Source of the DNA: SMWN01 sp965221455
Lineage (GTDB): Bacteria; Pseudomonadota; Gammaproteobacteria; Eutrophobiales; Eutrophobiaceae
NCBI GenBank assembly: GCA_965221455.1
Contig: OZ244890.1
Span: forward strand, 1,426,001-1,490,000
Reading direction: 5' to 3'
Length of the DNA: 64,000 nt
Positions 54,609-63,225 of the stretch are shown piece after piece (position 1 is the stretch's first letter; each line of letters opens with the position of its first letter). The notes beneath the pieces are model-generated. The model saw nothing but the letters and a program-made list of their open reading frames with translations. It was not told where the DNA came from and made no database searches. Both the position numbers and the translations under genes were made by a program.

Positions 54609-55937
54609 TTACACCAATGTCCTGACCAATATTTTTGCATTGCGTTGGTAATTGTAAAATTCCTGTTTGGAAACAGGCAAATCATCAACATCAGCTTGTA
54701 TAAATCCACGCTCAAGAAACCAGTGAGCTGTCTGGGTCGTTAGAACAAAAAGTTTTTCAACACCTTGATTAATCGCCAGTCCTTCCATGTACAGGAAGAG
54801 TTCTTCCCCTTTACCGGATTTTTGATAATTTTCATCTACCGCAAGACATGCCAACTCTGCATGTTTATTACCTTGTGCTACATGCATTGCCGCGCAGGCG
54901 ATGACTGCAGCATCCCGCATCAGAACAGTATAATCATCAATATCAACCTCTATTTTCTCTCGTGATCGACGGATCAAGACACCTTCTTGTTCCAGCGGCT
55001 GAATTAATTTCAGAATGCCACCAAGATCATTTATCGTCGCCGGACGTATTTGATCGAATGATGCAACACTTAATAGTGTCCCTATACCATCCCGACTGAA
55101 TAATTCCAGTAGTACACTGCCATCCTGATTTTGCTGTAGAAAATGGACACGTTTAACGCCTCCATTACAGGCACGGATCCCATGAGACAATTTTAGACGG
55201 GTGGATTCATCTATAGTCGAGTTATCAAGAATGGTTTCCGCTTCCAGTTGTGTCAGTTGATGAATCTCCTCACCATTTTCATCTTTTAGCCCTGTCTGCG
55301 GCACAAGATACAGCAGTTTATCCGCATTCATGCCAATCGCAGTTGCCATTGCAACCTCAGTGGCACGTAAGTTGAATATTTCACCTGTCGGGGAATAACC
55401 AATCGGGGAGACTAAAACAATTTCGTTGTTATCGAGCTTACGCGTTATTGTTTCAGTATCGACACGACGGACCTTTCCGGTAAAACATAAATCCACTCCA
55501 TTAATCACACCCATGGGCCTGGCGGTAATAAAATTACCGGAAGTGATTTTCACCTGTGTATCCTCCATGGGTGAGTTCGGCAGGCACATGGAAAACAGTG
55601 CCTCAATCTGGATCCTGATAGTGCCGACGGCTTCTTTAACGTGAGCAATGGAGGCCTTATCCGTTAATCGCAATCCACGTACAATTCTGGACTCTATATT
55701 TCTTTTTGTTTGCAGTTTTTCTATCTGCTGTCGCGCACCAAACACAATGACCAGGCGAATCCCCAGGGTATTCAGTAATGCAATATCAGATACAAGATGA
55801 GGAAATTCCTCGCCGTTAATTAAATCACCATCAAATTGCAAAACAAAAGTTTTGCCGCGATGAGCATGAATATAAGGCGCAGCGGAACGAAACCACTTAA
55901 CAAATTCAGCAGTATTATTAGTATTGTCTAATGTCAT
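54609..55937 (-). CDS. argA: N-acetylglutamate synthase
   Basis: ArgA acetylates glutamate, the first step of arginine biosynthesis, and is usually feedback-inhibited by arginine. The 442-residue protein has an amino-acid-kinase-like domain (LVIVFGARQQIEKLQTKRNI, ILVSPIGYSPTGEIFNL-like segment) and a C-terminal GNAT acetyltransferase (VAQGNKHAELACLAVDENYQ, KSGKGEELFLYM). This is the classical gammaproteobacterial fusion. The argE remnant lies upstream on the same strand, separated by the six-gene cassette. Confidence 0.95.
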   Translation of the reverse strand: MTLDNTNNTAEFVKWFRSAAPYIHAHRGKTFVLQFDGDLINGEEFPHLVSDIALLNTLGIRLVIVFGARQQIEKLQTKRNIESRIVRGLRLTDKASIAHVKEAVGTIRIQIEALFSMCLPNSPMEDTQVKITSGNFITARPMGVINGVDLCFTGKVRRVDTETITRKLDNNEIVLVSPIGYSPTGEIFNLRATEVAMATAIGMNADKLLYLVPQTGLKDENGEEIHQLTQLEAETILDNSTIDESTRLKLSHGIRACNGGVKRVHFLQQNQDGSVLLELFSRDGIGTLLSVASFDQIRPATINDLGGILKLIQPLEQEGVLIRRSREKIEVDIDDYTVLMRDAAVIACAAMHVAQGNKHAELACLAVDENYQKSGKGEELFLYMEGLAINQGVEKLFVLTTQTAHWFLERGFIQADVDDLPVSKQEFYNYQRNAKILVRTLV

Positions 55938-56061
55938 TAATTAAGCTTGTAGTGAGAATAAACTTGGGAGCTCTAAATAATTAGAACAAGCTACGCTTTT
56001 TCATAAATCTGGTTGCTCTCTCGTAGAGATTACTCAAGAGATATTTATAATATGTTAAATA

Positions 56062-57546
56062 CTAGGCTTGTTTCAAAATAGCTTCAATAGTTTCTTTTGC
56101 TTCTAACGGTGAAGAGGACAGTTCAGTGATGGTTGCAAAGATATTCCTATAAATATTAATCTTTGAAGATGGTATTCCATCCAGCATATCCTTTCCAGGT
56201 GGTTGGAAATTATTAAGTTGCTTCTCTAGTAAATTTAGTTCGTTATCATTTCCATTACAGTTATTTTTAATAAAGTCTTTTTTTCTGAAACTGGCAACCT
56301 CAGATAATTTTTTTTCAACTAATCGTTCAGCTACATTTGTATCCAGATATCCGGAATTTGCCAACTTATATGTTTCCTTGATACTACCCAGGAAGACATG
56401 GTATTTTTTTTGTTCGTTACGTTTTTTTGATGATATCCGGCATTGCAGTTCTATTTCACGACATGTTGTTTTAAGATGATTTTCGAGATTGCGAAGATGT
56501 GTATTTGGTTCAAAATAATCACGTCTTCCATTCGGAATGATACGTTCATCAAGAATGTGGATTTCGCCTACACACCAACGATTAAAACGATTTTCTGTGA
56601 ATAGATGATCGAATATAGTTTCGTTGCCAATCTGGATGTTTCCAACTCTGGCCCGTAGACAACGAACTCCAGATTTCTTTGGCAAAGCACCCAAATATGA
56701 AGCATGAGCAATCCACCCGATTGCGGCACACTCTTGTTCGGCTAATGCAGGTATCTTGATTTTTTTAAATTCCAGAAAATGGTCTATTTGCTCTGGTTTC
56801 AATTGCACACCATTCTGATGTAGTCTGGTAATCGGCACTTCACTTCCATTCAGATAAACATTCAGTTCTAATGGATGCTGATTTTTACCAAACATCTTCA
56901 ATATATGTGATGCGTAAGGAAAGTCGGCGGTAAATGGAACAGGGCACACATCACCAATATACTCATGTACAGCAGTCGTGTTCAAGATTAAAGTAGCTGC
57001 CTGCCTGGAAATACCGCTAATGTGGACTTCAAAAAAATTGTCAGGATAACTATTTGCATTGGGTTTAGTAATAGTTACACATTTAGAGATTATTTCTTTT
57101 AATGATAATTTTCTATCAATCCCGTTTTTCAGTTCATAGTTATCCCAGATAATTTGAGTAACAGGAGATTTTTTATTTTGACGAGTTAAAAATGTCACTG
57201 ATTTTGCAAAAGCCAAGCCTGAAAGTCTTCCTATTCCTCGAAAACCTCTATCATGGGTCGGTTTTTTTTGGCTGAGTGATACCGGAACTAATTGTTGCTT
57301 TGCTTGTGTGTGAGACAATCCCACACCATTATCATGTATGGTTACACTCATATTTTTAATATCAGTTACGATATCTACTCTTGCATTTTTCCGATCAGTC
57401 AATTTTGTAATTGAGTCGGCAGCGTTTTGAATATACTCGCGATAAATTGTTAGGGGATTTGTATATGTACCGCAGGTAATCAGACTTAATATATCCGCTC
57501 CAATAATTGCTTCCGCATCGTTATGAGTATTATGTTTCTTTGTCAT
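56062..57546 (-). CDS. GHKL (Hsp90/MORC-like) ATPase, last gene of putative conflict cassette
   Basis: A 494-residue protein with an N-terminal Bergerat ATPase fold. The N box is YREYIQNAADSI (Glu37 and Asn41), the G1 box is HDNGVGL (residues 81-87) and the G2 box is RGFRGIGRLSGL (residues 100-111). The following about 200 residues look like the transducer (S5) region; the C-terminal 120 are helical and charged. The layout recalls MORC/Hsp90-type ATPases found in bacterial restriction-like operons. It starts 23 nt after the radical SAM gene. Confidence 0.8.
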   Translation of the reverse strand: MTKKHNTHNDAEAIIGADILSLITCGTYTNPLTIYREYIQNAADSITKLTDRKNARVDIVTDIKNMSVTIHDNGVGLSHTQAKQQLVPVSLSQKKPTHDRGFRGIGRLSGLAFAKSVTFLTRQNKKSPVTQIIWDNYELKNGIDRKLSLKEIISKCVTITKPNANSYPDNFFEVHISGISRQAATLILNTTAVHEYIGDVCPVPFTADFPYASHILKMFGKNQHPLELNVYLNGSEVPITRLHQNGVQLKPEQIDHFLEFKKIKIPALAEQECAAIGWIAHASYLGALPKKSGVRCLRARVGNIQIGNETIFDHLFTENRFNRWCVGEIHILDERIIPNGRRDYFEPNTHLRNLENHLKTTCREIELQCRISSKKRNEQKKYHVFLGSIKETYKLANSGYLDTNVAERLVEKKLSEVASFRKKDFIKNNCNGNDNELNLLEKQLNNFQPPGKDMLDGIPSSKINIYRNIFATITELSSSPLEAKETIEAILKQA

Positions 57547-57569
57547 ACCAATTATTTATCCTTGATTAT

Positions 57570-59231
57570 TTATATTGATTTGGCAAGGATGTCTTTGTTT
57601 TGCAAGTTATCATTTGACTGTATTGCCACCTCTTTTCCATCATACAGTCCTGCATCTTCGACAAATTCTTCTGCCGAAGGCAGCACAGGGTCCGGATTAA
57701 ATTTATGAGCTAAAGTCAAGATTTTTTGTGTATTGATAGTTTTGTCATTTTCAGTCCCCAGTACATGGAAAGAAATAATTTTGCGAACCAGAGGATCAAC
57801 GTTACGTGAACCAGCAAGCTCTGTGAAATACTGCACCTTTGTCATTCCTGATTTAGCAGGTGAATGGATTAAATGGTTTATTAATTCATTCTGTTGATTT
57901 TGTGACATCTTTTTGCGGAGCATTTCATATTCTTCTCGTACATTCTTGCCGTCGCCTGATTCGTAATGTACTCGATGGAAAATAAATCCATGAGGATATG
58001 TCAACAGCCGTTTAAATGCTTCCTCATTCTTACCGAAGGCATGATTGAAAAATTGAGGATTACCACTCACTACACCTTTGGTAGCTTGCAGCATGATCTG
58101 GAAAGAACGCAAATAATAGCCGTTCCATTTTTTGCCTATATGTGAACGATCTTTCAGTGTGACGGGTTGATAGCGCATGGGAAATGACCAGATATGGACA
58201 CCCAATTCCTCATTGAGATCGATATTCAATTTCATACGCTGGTAAAGGTCTTCGGGTGCATCCATAAAATTATAAAGCATATAATTTGATAAACTGGTAA
58301 TGCCATTATCAGCCGCTATTCGTACAGCTATCTCATACACTTTACGGACACCCCAATGATCAAATGCAATGCGCAATGGGCTGATACAGGTTTTAGCCAT
58401 TTCTTTTAAGTACATGGGTGATTTGGCTAAAATTCTTGCATCCACGCCTTGATTAAAATCAAGTCTACGTTTGAATTTTTTACCATCACGCTTAAGTGAT
58501 GCACCTGCCTCAAATCCAAGATCACATATCTCGGCAATTAATTCTTTATACCTGACGGAAGCAGTGGCATTATTGTCCATCAGGATTAAATCTTTTTTCT
58601 CTCCGTGACGTTTTGCTATGCCATTGACCAGTTCATACAGTGGCGGCATTTCTTTTTGTGCGCCTTCCAGTTTCGGTACACCGCAGAAATGACATTTACG
58701 AATACACCCCCTGGAAGCATAGCCAAAATAGGCATCATGGACTGGATAGGTATAATCAATATCATCAAGAATATCGTAATCAGGCACACGTCGTTCAATA
58801 GCCGTGCCCAGGATATCATCGGCACCAAAGTCACCGTCTTCAATAGATAACTGTAATGATTGTGCGGGTGGACTATCAAGCAATCCTGGAATAAATCGTA
58901 CACCCGCCCATTGTGGTTCTTTAATAAATTCTTCGTGCATAAGAGAAGCGGCAATACCACCGACAAATACCCTTTCTGCCTGGCTCCCTGCTGCTTGTAT
59001 GGCAAAATCTATCGCCTTGCATGTACGCTGCCATTCAAAACTGAACAAAGTCGTCACATACACCCGATCCCATGCCTGAAAGAATACGGAAGTATCCTCA
59101 CCTTTAACAAAACGCACACTATCGCCTCGGTCTTTATGATACGAAGCCAACTTCATCAAACCTAGTGGCGGGTATTTATTGGGGTAGTTTGGCTCTATGA
59201 GGAGAACATTGTTTTTAGTCATATTAGTCAA
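57570..59231 (-). CDS. Radical SAM protein with B12-binding-like N-terminal domain
   Basis: A 553-residue protein. Residues about 8-110 look like the Rossmann domain of B12-binding radical SAM enzymes (LLIEPNYPNKYPPLGLMKLA, VFVGGIAASL), though the cobalamin-ligating DxHxxG motif is not visible. The [4Fe-4S] motif is CIRKCHFC (Cys176, Cys180, Cys183). The barrel follows (LILMDNNATAS, RRLDFNQGVDARIL, SNYMLYNFMDAPEDLYQRM) and then a long family-specific C-terminal region of about 200 residues. Substrate unknown. Its start overlaps the ParB-like gene by 8 nt. The cassette context suggests a nucleic-acid substrate; that is inference. Confidence 0.83.
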   Translation of the reverse strand: MTNMTKNNVLLIEPNYPNKYPPLGLMKLASYHKDRGDSVRFVKGEDTSVFFQAWDRVYVTTLFSFEWQRTCKAIDFAIQAAGSQAERVFVGGIAASLMHEEFIKEPQWAGVRFIPGLLDSPPAQSLQLSIEDGDFGADDILGTAIERRVPDYDILDDIDYTYPVHDAYFGYASRGCIRKCHFCGVPKLEGAQKEMPPLYELVNGIAKRHGEKKDLILMDNNATASVRYKELIAEICDLGFEAGASLKRDGKKFKRRLDFNQGVDARILAKSPMYLKEMAKTCISPLRIAFDHWGVRKVYEIAVRIAADNGITSLSNYMLYNFMDAPEDLYQRMKLNIDLNEELGVHIWSFPMRYQPVTLKDRSHIGKKWNGYYLRSFQIMLQATKGVVSGNPQFFNHAFGKNEEAFKRLLTYPHGFIFHRVHYESGDGKNVREEYEMLRKKMSQNQQNELINHLIHSPAKSGMTKVQYFTELAGSRNVDPLVRKIISFHVLGTENDKTINTQKILTLAHKFNPDPVLPSAEEFVEDAGLYDGKEVAIQSNDNLQNKDILAKSI

Positions 59232-60243
59232 TGTCTTCTGTTAACTTTTCAATTCTCTTTGTTGCTTTTTTCAACTTACCAACAACGTGCTTAAAGGCGT
59301 CGAAATCATTTTTCTCCAGTTTTCCCACTTCTTCACCCGAGATATCTTCAAGATACTTTATTGCTTCTTTTACACTTTCTTCAACTTTGGAGATTTTGGC
59401 ACGGTCGTATGCTTCAACAAGATCGATTGTTCCCTCTTCATACTTCTTGAGCACTTTAGATTTTTTAAAAATAACCGGAAGGGCTTTTCTTAACTCCAGA
59501 GCAGTAAAATTATTCTTGTCCTCGTCTTCTTCATCCTGTTCTTTGTTTGGTTCAAATGCTTTTATATCATCCAACGTTCTTTGCAGACCACCTTCTTCTT
59601 TTATTTTTTTATATGCTTCTTTGTTGCGAACCAGGACATCGTAATAGCTAAAATGTGACCGTTCATTATCACCGTTCTGTTTCATCAACGCTATAACATT
59701 GATTCTGGTAGTAATGGTGGCTTTGGATTCACCAAACAATTCCGCAATCTTATCTACGCTGCTCCCTCCTTCTTTCCTTACATAAGAAAAATTAGCCTTT
59801 TCATAGGCAGACCATTGGGTTTTCCCCTTAACATGAATTTGGCTGAGAAAAGCATCTTGTAGTTCCTCTTCCAAAGAGTGGATAATTTTGCAGTGAATCA
59901 ATTCCCATTCGCCTGCAACTTCTTTGTCACAGAACTTGCGGTACACCGCCAGGCGGGAATTGCCTTCAATAACCTCTTTTGTATCCCAACGAACAAGAAT
60001 TGGTTCCATGAGACCGCCATGTCGTTTTATTTCCGGTTCCAGGTTCGTGACACTGGGTTCTTCCAGGAGCTTCTCGTAGATAAGCTCTTGTTGCTCATCT
60101 TCAGTCATGCTCTGAAAGTTCTGCACCCCATAGGTACAGGCATATACTCTTGGGTTATCTTTAAAAAATTTGAGTTGCCCTATTTCTTTATAATCTTCGT
60201 TATATGCAATAGTTTCGCCTAATATTTTCATCTCTGTTGCCAT
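59224..60243 (-). CDS. ParB/sulfiredoxin-like domain protein 2
   Basis: A 339-residue protein with a ParB N-terminal-like domain. PILVRWDTKEVIEGNSRLAV (residues 81-100 onward) contains the EGNSRLAVYR signature (Glu103 to Arg107), the ParB/Srx-type nucleotide-binding motif. A helix-turn-helix-like region follows (SAYEKANFSYVRKEGGSSVD, AELFGESKATITTRI). The C-terminus is an acidic, then lysine-rich coiled tail (EDEDKNN; KLKKATKRIEKLTEDID). It is a distant relative of the ParB-like protein at 62158-63198, and its gene starts 11 nt after the helicase. Confidence 0.8.
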   Translation of the reverse strand: MATEMKILGETIAYNEDYKEIGQLKFFKDNPRVYACTYGVQNFQSMTEDEQQELIYEKLLEEPSVTNLEPEIKRHGGLMEPILVRWDTKEVIEGNSRLAVYRKFCDKEVAGEWELIHCKIIHSLEEELQDAFLSQIHVKGKTQWSAYEKANFSYVRKEGGSSVDKIAELFGESKATITTRINVIALMKQNGDNERSHFSYYDVLVRNKEAYKKIKEEGGLQRTLDDIKAFEPNKEQDEEDEDKNNFTALELRKALPVIFKKSKVLKKYEEGTIDLVEAYDRAKISKVEESVKEAIKYLEDISGEEVGKLEKNDFDAFKHVVGKLKKATKRIEKLTEDID

Positions 60244-60254
60244 ATTCTTTTTCC

Positions 60255-61721
60255 TTAATCTACATCAGTTGGTCGAAGTATTTGTTGTAGTGCGTTATGT
60301 AAGTCACCAGCAAATGAATTATTAAATGTGCTATCAGATATATCGCCTTGAGTGAGTTGGGCGGCTTGATATTTGGTGTTTAGCAGCAGGTCTACCCACT
60401 CATCAATTGTTCCCCTGGCAATGAAATTATGTACAAAACAATCTTCAGTTTGAGAAATACGATGAATACGATCTTGTGCCTGTAGATAATCATCCAAACT
60501 AAACCCACGATCATAAAATACGGCATGATTGGCAACGGTTAAAGTCAAACCTTCTTTGGCTGCCCCGGGGGTTGCGATCAATATACGCGAGTGATTGTCG
60601 GTTTTAAACTTCCTGATTGATTCGTTACGGTCAAGGATTGACATGGCACCATGCACCGGTTGGGGATTGTATTCTGATAATTTCCGGCATAGCCATGTAA
60701 TATTGTCAATGAAACTGGTCCATATAATGACTTTGTTAGCTTGCATATTTATTTCATCAAATAAAACATGCAATTTTGAAAATTTGCCAGGGTCTTCATT
60801 ACAGGTATCATCCACTAATCCGGGATTAGATGCACATTGTACAAGACGTAATAGCCGTTTAAGTATAGATTCGGCATCATCAAAAACCGTACCATCTATT
60901 CCCTCAAATTCATAAGCCATTTCATCCCGATATTGTGCATATATTTTTGCTTGTATAGGTGCCAGGTCAACATAATGAGTTAATATTGTTTTATCAGGAA
61001 GTTCAATACCCGCAGTGTTTTTCGTTTCACGTATTGAGAAATGCTTGATCCTGTTCATGACATCCATTAGTTCATTGCCGTATTCTGCTACCGAATTTGC
61101 GTTATCTGGTAAATCTAACTTTGCCTTGAACTGCTCATATGATTCATTTAAGGAATCACCACCATCAAGAAACCGAATTTGTGACCATATATCATAAGGA
61201 CGGTTTGCTACGGGTGTTCCTGTCATAATGATACGCCGCGTGAATTTCTCTGCCATGGATAGAAAACTCTGGGTCAGCTTTGATTCCGGATTCTTTATTT
61301 TCTGGCTTTCATCCAGAACGGCACCGACTCGACAAGTGCCAAGAAAACTGCTGATAAGCTCAAAATTAGTTGATATGACCTCATAATTCATGATGTAAAC
61401 CAGTACTGGCGAATTGAGAGCAATGCTATTATCCCGGCGGTTTCCCGACAGTACCCTGGGGGTGACGTATGTATGGAAAGATATTTCGTCAAGCCAATTT
61501 TGGACTAATGACTTTTTAGTAACGATAAATACCGTGTCAACGACATTTTTGCTTAACCAGTGCAGTAGTAAATCAACAGCAATTTTTGTCTTCCCCAGGC
61601 CTTGTTCGTGAAATATGGCAGCGTAGGGCATGGACCTGGTGGCTCTGACGGCATCAAGTTGGTAGGGGTAAGCGTCATGACGGGCAGTTAAACGGGGTGG
61701 TTTTCTTAAGTTAAAAGCCAC
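60255..61721 (-). CDS. SNF2-family helicase-like ATPase
   Basis: A 488-residue SF2 protein. It has Walker A HEQGLGKTKIAVD (residues about 38-50), motif II VLDESQKIKNP (Asp137-Glu138), motif III MTGTPVANRPYDIW, and the helicase-C part with IWTSFIDNITWL, LIATPGAAKEGLTL and motif VI QAQDRIHRISQTEDCFVHN. The order and the QDRIHRIGQ-type motif VI place it with SNF2 DNA translocases rather than true unwinding helicases. It is shorter than most, lacking extra domains. The start overlaps the nuclease gene by 16 nt, so coupled expression is likely. Confidence 0.88.
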   Translation of the reverse strand: MAFNLRKPPRLTARHDAYPYQLDAVRATRSMPYAAIFHEQGLGKTKIAVDLLLHWLSKNVVDTVFIVTKKSLVQNWLDEISFHTYVTPRVLSGNRRDNSIALNSPVLVYIMNYEVISTNFELISSFLGTCRVGAVLDESQKIKNPESKLTQSFLSMAEKFTRRIIMTGTPVANRPYDIWSQIRFLDGGDSLNESYEQFKAKLDLPDNANSVAEYGNELMDVMNRIKHFSIRETKNTAGIELPDKTILTHYVDLAPIQAKIYAQYRDEMAYEFEGIDGTVFDDAESILKRLLRLVQCASNPGLVDDTCNEDPGKFSKLHVLFDEINMQANKVIIWTSFIDNITWLCRKLSEYNPQPVHGAMSILDRNESIRKFKTDNHSRILIATPGAAKEGLTLTVANHAVFYDRGFSLDDYLQAQDRIHRISQTEDCFVHNFIARGTIDEWVDLLLNTKYQAAQLTQGDISDSTFNNSFAGDLHNALQQILRPTDVD

Positions 61722-62155
61722 CTGTATATTCCAGTTTTATCAAAATCAAGACACCAAAAATCGAGCGTATCAAATACCATAAGTCTGGTTTGTTGAATAT
61801 TTTTACTCATATGTTTAAACCTTAACAAGGTTTTTGCACGATCAACATGATATCCTGTTACCGCTAAAACAAAGATACCCTTTTCTTTTTGCTCCAGGTA
61901 ATCAAGAAAAGCATTTATCTGAGCGTCAGTATGGTTTCTGTCAAGGTCAACCCCCGTCTTGGCCTCGGCGATAATAAATAAATTACCTGATTTATCACCA
62001 CCATATATATCAGGACGGAATCTATTAATAACAGGCGGTATGGGGTCACCGACACATTCTTGCACATCATTGACCAGGGAAATTCCCGGGTATCTCGCCT
62101 CCAATGCTTTTGTCGTCTGTATTACTAAATTGTAATGCTCATTACTTTGAGACAT
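61706..62155 (-). CDS. Small PD-(D/E)XK-type nuclease
   Basis: A 149-residue protein with the core restriction-endonuclease pattern: RPDIYGGDKSGNLFIIAEAK gives Asp49 and Glu64-x-Lys66, followed by the helix QINAFLDYLEQ. The N-terminus carries an alpha helix and the segment VNDVQECVGDPIPPVINRF. Most likely it cuts DNA, perhaps targeted by the overlapping SNF2-family gene. It starts 2 nt after the ParB-like gene. Confidence 0.75.
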   Translation of the reverse strand: MSQSNEHYNLVIQTTKALEARYPGISLVNDVQECVGDPIPPVINRFRPDIYGGDKSGNLFIIAEAKTGVDLDRNHTDAQINAFLDYLEQKEKGIFVLAVTGYHVDRAKTLLRFKHMSKNIQQTRLMVFDTLDFWCLDFDKTGIYRWLLT

Positions 62156-62157
62156 TT

Positions 62158-63198
62158 TCAGTCTGATATATCTTTAATTAGATTCTGTAACTGTTCACTC
62201 AGATCTTCCATTGCGCGGATTTGTTCTTCAGCAGTATCATGTTCTTTATGCTTTAGTGCCCGTACGTCGGAGTGAGGTATATCATTAATATGTCGTGATA
62301 GTGCCTCTATTAGCTGATACATTGATGCGGTTTTTAGGGTCGCGTTGTTTTTTGTGCTGTTATTTTCTTCATCTCGGTCAAGTTGTTTTATAGCGTCTTT
62401 GATTGAGTTTAACCCACCCTTTAAGAATATTTCTGTAGCTTGTTTATTTTTCAGAACTCTGGGTAGATTTCGTACATCAGCCAAATGATAGATTTTGCCA
62501 TCGCGGATCCATTCTCCAAAATCTTCCATCACCAGACCTGCTGCAAATATAGCTTCTTTAATCTCTGGCTTTTGTAGCTCAACAAACCCACTATATCTAT
62601 CAATATGAAACGCCGTATCATCCACTTTGTCCCGGTAGTACTCATCCATGTCACTGAAGGCATGAATCTGGCGTTCTATATCTTTCTTTTTACCACCGCA
62701 TAGTGCAATTATTTCATCGTAATTCATCACTTTATCGTGGTAGTAGAGGTCATGAAGATACCTCGCCTTCTCATAAGCAGGCCATTGTCGGGCACCCACA
62801 ATATGCGCAGTCATGCGTATTTTTTCAATATCTTTTTGTTGTGCATTCTCCAGTACAGTAGCTTTAATCTTTGTCCAGGTTTTTTCTTCAGTGTTTTTAT
62901 TAAGTTCTTTATAAATAGCAAGCCGGGTATTTCCATCAATGCATATAAATTCGTCTTCTTTTCGGAAAACAGTGATGGGCGTCACGATGCCCTTGTTTGC
63001 CTGGATAGAGCTTTTAAGACTGGTATAAGAAGAGGAAGAGCCATTTTCTGTGGCAGAATGCAAGGCAAAAGCAATACGTTCGGCGTCCAGTTTACCTCCA
63101 TATTTTTCCAGGGCCATTTTTATTCTTGGGTTGTCCGGGTCGTAAGAAATTGTCTTAATGTCCAGCATTTCAGTTTGTTCCATCGTTTTATTCTCCAT
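62158..63198 (-). CDS. ParB/sulfiredoxin-like domain protein 1, first gene of cassette
   Basis: A 346-residue protein with a ParB N-domain-like fold: IVTPITVFRKEDEFICIDGN then TRLAIYKEL, containing the DGNTR motif (Asp88 to Arg92). A helical region similar in layout to the other ParB-like protein follows (ARQWPAYEKARYLHDLYYHD, IIALCGGKKKDIERQI); the WPAYEKAR segment aligns with WSAYEKAN there. The start may be ATG 63183, better spaced from GGAGA, rather than 63198. Only 27 nt separate it from the argE remnant, so its promoter probably lies inside or upstream of that remnant. Confidence 0.8.
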   Translation of the reverse strand: MENKTMEQTEMLDIKTISYDPDNPRIKMALEKYGGKLDAERIAFALHSATENGSSSSYTSLKSSIQANKGIVTPITVFRKEDEFICIDGNTRLAIYKELNKNTEEKTWTKIKATVLENAQQKDIEKIRMTAHIVGARQWPAYEKARYLHDLYYHDKVMNYDEIIALCGGKKKDIERQIHAFSDMDEYYRDKVDDTAFHIDRYSGFVELQKPEIKEAIFAAGLVMEDFGEWIRDGKIYHLADVRNLPRVLKNKQATEIFLKGGLNSIKDAIKQLDRDEENNSTKNNATLKTASMYQLIEALSRHINDIPHSDVRALKHKEHDTAEEQIRAMEDLSEQLQNLIKDISD

Positions 63199-63225
63199 AA
63201 CTGTTTTGAGGGTTACTGCTTGTAG

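Noticed and set aside
59224..63198. ParB-like genes as a plasmid or chromosome partition locus
   Set aside because: No parA, no parS-like repeats, and the genes are embedded with nuclease and translocase genes.
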